Of a stretch of DNA of 11,204 nt, positions 9,351 through 11,204 are shown piece by piece. The number at the start of each line of letters is the position of its first letter. Positions within the stretch are counted from its first letter, which is position 1. The DNA is taken from NCBI GenBank assembly GCA_030460725.1, contig JAKECL010000023.1:1-11204 (forward strand), given 5' to 3'. Under the pieces are notes generated by a model. The model was not told the origin of the DNA and made no database searches. It worked only from the letters and a program-made list of their open reading frames with translations. The DNA is from Propionibacterium sp. (lineage in GTDB: Bacteria; Actinomycetota; Actinomycetes; Actinomycetales; Actinomycetaceae). The position numbers and the translations under genes are program-made.

Positions 9351-11087
9351 TCAGGCTGTGGCACCGGGCACGTGGGCGATGGGGTCGAGCTGGCGCAGGG
9401 AGTGCTCCAGACCGCCTTCGCGGGCCGTGGCGAGCCACAGCTTCCGGTGCCTGGTCACCAGTTGCTCCCATCGCACCGCCAGATCCTCGCGGGAGGCCTG
9501 GGACCGCCCGCGGGCGACATCCACCAGGGTCAGGGCATAGGCACACATGTCGATGCACAGACGCACCTGGGTACGCACCAGCAGACCCGTGCCTCCGAAT
9601 CCGGGCTCCAGCTGTCCGTCGGCCAGGGCGACCGCCGCCCGGGCACGCTCCAGTTGGGCGTCGTCCACCGCCCACTCCCGGGGCAGGTCACCGCCGCGGC
9701 GCAGGGCCTCCCAGGTGATGTCCGTGTTGCGCACGGGGAGGGGAACCAACTCCGCAACATCGCCCAGGGTCAGTACCGCGGCGGCCACGTCGGTGGGGAT
9801 CAGGGCCGACAGCAGCCTGTGCATGCGCTCCCCCGGTCCCTGACCCCGCCAGGCACGCACGGCCGCCTCCACGGCGCAGGGAAGATTGAGGACCTCGGGG
9901 GCCCAGTGCCCGCGCCCTGCCCAGGCCGTCACCAGGATGCCGGTGGCACCGTGCGCGACGCCCCACTGCAGGGCGTCCTCGACGTTCGCCCGCGCCCGAA
10001 CGGTGCGTCCGCAGAATGTGTTCCAGCTGCCGGCACCGGGTGCGACCCAGAACGGCCGACCGGATCCCTCCATCACCGCACCCGCGACGGCGAACCCCTG
10101 GGTGCCCCGCAGGGGATCCGGTGGTTCCGCGCACCGCACGATGGGAACGATGTGGGCGGGGACCTCAGCGAGGAGTCCGGGATCCAGGGCGAGCACGTCT
10201 GCCCACATCTCCCCCACCACACCGTGTTCACCGACGGCGTGGGTGGCGTGCTCGATGAAGTCCATGTACACCCGGGCCAGTCCCCGACGCTCCACGGCCG
10301 CGCGGGACGCCCCGCGCCCGAGTTCCCGGGTGGAGTGTCCTCCGATGTTGATCCGCCGGGAACCCAACACCTGGGTGAGCTGGTCCACCAGGGATGCCAC
10401 GAAGTGTGCATTGTCGGGGGTGGCAGCCAGCTCCGAGGGCGGGACGTGACGTCCGTCCTCGCCGGTGCGCCCGGACGGCAGTTCCGCCCGTCCCGCGTAC
10501 TCCGGGTGGCACAGCCACCGCTCCCAGTGGGTGAGAGGTTCGATGGCGGTGACCAGTCGGATCCCATGGGTGGTGCACAGGGTCTCGATGCGCCGCAGCT
10601 GGAGGGGTGTGAGCGGTGAGGTCCCCTCCCACACCGTGTCCTGGTCACGGTAGGTGAAGGCGTGCCCCACACGCAGCTCCAGCTGGTTGTAGCGCAGGCG
10701 CTCCAACACCTCCACCAGACGCACCAGGTTGTCCCAGGAGATGATCCGGTCACCCGACATGTCCATGAGCCACGCGCGAACCGGCAGCAGGGGCGCGTCA
10801 CGAACCTCCAGAGCCGTGTCGAAGGTCTGGTCGTCGTTGAGGTACTCCACGGTCTCCAGACCGGCGCAGAGCCCTCTGTCGTCGCTGTGGAGGACCTCGA
10901 TGCCCTCGTGGCGGTAGAGGATCCGGAAGCCTTGGGCCGGGACGTCCGCGTCCCTCCGGGGAATCACTGTCGACGTGGCGTCCCCCCGGGGACCCTCCAA
11001 CACGACACGGGTCGCACCCTGCGCGAAGAACCGGGAGATCTCGTCCACGGCGTCGATCCTATTCCCCGTGGCACGCCCCCCGGACAT
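9351..11087 (-). CDS. Glycoside hydrolase family 20-like protein, probable loss of catalytic acids
   Basis: The protein resembles bacterial family 20 beta-N-acetylhexosaminidase-like proteins. From the ATG used here it has 578 residues. An N-terminal GH20b-like alpha/beta domain lies at about 15-100. A TIM-barrel region at about 101-410 follows, with VRAWLMDMS (103-111), YNQLELRVGHAFTYR (133-147), HWERWLCHPEY (187-197), RRINIGGHSTRELGRG (244-259), APGAGSWNTFCGRT (349-362) and TAWAGRGHW (387-395). A helical C-terminal part completes it. Active relatives, as I recall them, have Asp-Glu where this protein has His251-Ser252. Acids in two other motifs (Glu before His142, and the Asp in a TDWGD-type motif) are also absent. 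No signal peptide or membrane segment is visible, so it is probably cytoplasmic. No ribosome site precedes the ATG, because the upstream bases are a C/G homopolymer. A GTG at 11048 with AGGA 8 bases upstream is a credible alternative start giving 565 residues. The stop lies next to the rplJ promoter candidate. Confidence 0.72.
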   Translation of the reverse strand: MSGGRATGNRIDAVDEISRFFAQGATRVVLEGPRGDATSTVIPRRDADVPAQGFRILYRHEGIEVLHSDDRGLCAGLETVEYLNDDQTFDTALEVRDAPLLPVRAWLMDMSGDRIISWDNLVRLVEVLERLRYNQLELRVGHAFTYRDQDTVWEGTSPLTPLQLRRIETLCTTHGIRLVTAIEPLTHWERWLCHPEYAGRAELPSGRTGEDGRHVPPSELAATPDNAHFVASLVDQLTQVLGSRRINIGGHSTRELGRGASRAAVERRGLARVYMDFIEHATHAVGEHGVVGEMWADVLALDPGLLAEVPAHIVPIVRCAEPPDPLRGTQGFAVAGAVMEGSGRPFWVAPGAGSWNTFCGRTVRARANVEDALQWGVAHGATGILVTAWAGRGHWAPEVLNLPCAVEAAVRAWRGQGPGERMHRLLSALIPTDVAAAVLTLGDVAELVPLPVRNTDITWEALRRGGDLPREWAVDDAQLERARAAVALADGQLEPGFGGTGLLVRTQVRLCIDMCAYALTLVDVARGRSQASREDLAVRWEQLVTRHRKLWLATAREGGLEHSLRQLDPIAHVPGATA

Positions 11088-11093
11088 GGCGGT

Positions 11094-11142
11094 GGGGGGG
11101 GGGGGGGGGGGCCCCGCCCCCCCCCCCCCCCCCCCCCCCCCC
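11094..11142. repeat. Poly-G/poly-C low-complexity block
   Basis: A run of 18 G (11094-11111) is followed by CCCC, one G, and a run of 26 C (11117-11142). It forms a near-perfect inverted repeat. It lies directly upstream of the glycosidase-like ATG and destroys any readable ribosome site. Runs of this kind are a frequent sequencing or assembly artefact near contig ends, though the genome also shows C10 and C11 runs elsewhere in this window. Confidence 0.85.
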
Positions 11143-11204
11143 ACTTTTAATAAGACACCCTCAAGGGGCCGAAAACCGGCAGCCCCGCGGCCGGGGTGGG
11201 GGCC
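11143..11204. other. Window edge, no gene; weak promoter-like site
   Basis: These 62 bases hold an AT-rich patch. On the minus strand it reads TATTAA (11147-11152), 17 bases from a poor -35 match TTTTCG (11170-11175), which could serve the glycosidase-like gene. A GGGGCC-rich tail follows. No coding sequence is recognisable, and the join to the homopolymer block may not be reliable. Confidence 0.3.

Noticed and set aside
9145..9675. Upstream extension of the rplJ frame to a 350-codon product
   Set aside because: The extension runs through the leader, the attenuator and the end of the preceding gene. Family similarity begins at MARSDKVA, which has its own strong ribosome site.
11088..11144. 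GTG start at 11144 giving a Gly8/Pro6-rich N-terminus to the GH20-like protein
   Set aside because: Those 19 residues are only the translation of the poly-G/poly-C block and match nothing in the family.

Overview
This is a GC-rich stretch (clearly above 60 % G+C by eye) from the chromosome of an actinobacterium. It carries the classic ribosomal-protein/RNA-polymerase locus, with every gene on the minus strand. Three things support the assignment. The beta' subunit has the charged, coiled-coil-like insert at about residues 140-235 that is typical of Actinobacteria. The polymerase subunits match actinobacterial proteins in sequence and length. rplJ is preceded by an L10-type leader. The beta N-terminus and the TTG starts recall Actinomyces/Schaalia relatives, but that finer placement is an impression, not a demonstrated result.

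Layout in transcription order (right to left). The window edge (11143-11204) and a G18/C26 homopolymer block (11094-11142) precede a gene for a family-20-glycosidase-like protein (9351-11087). A short gap follows with a promoter candidate and a structured leader containing an attenuator hairpin (9145-9322). Then come rplJ (L10, 8623-9144) and rplL (L7/L12, 8155-8538). A 414-base gap (7741-8154) holds very GC-rich inverted repeats near rplL and two promoter candidates near rpoB. rpoB (4261-7740) and rpoC (209-4108) follow, separated by a 152-base spacer full of hairpins. Downstream of rpoC lie three copies of a 22-base tandem repeat (147-212) and a strong hairpin (23-68), the likely operon terminator.

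How it fits together. L10 and L7/L12 form the ribosomal stalk. Excess L10 (with L12) probably binds the leader and favours early termination; a sequence complementary to the terminator arm sits about 50 bases upstream of it as a candidate antiterminator. Hairpins after rplL would reduce read-through into rpoB, whose own promoter could restore it, so ribosome and polymerase output can be set separately. rpoB and rpoC both appear to start with TTG, while rplJ and rplL start with ATG.

Most of the window is ordinary housekeeping DNA. The least ordinary item is the glycosidase-like gene. Its fold-defining motifs are recognisable, but the catalytic Asp-Glu pair and other active-site acids appear replaced, so it may be a pseudoenzyme or have a changed activity. 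I did not find a clearly new multi-gene system here.
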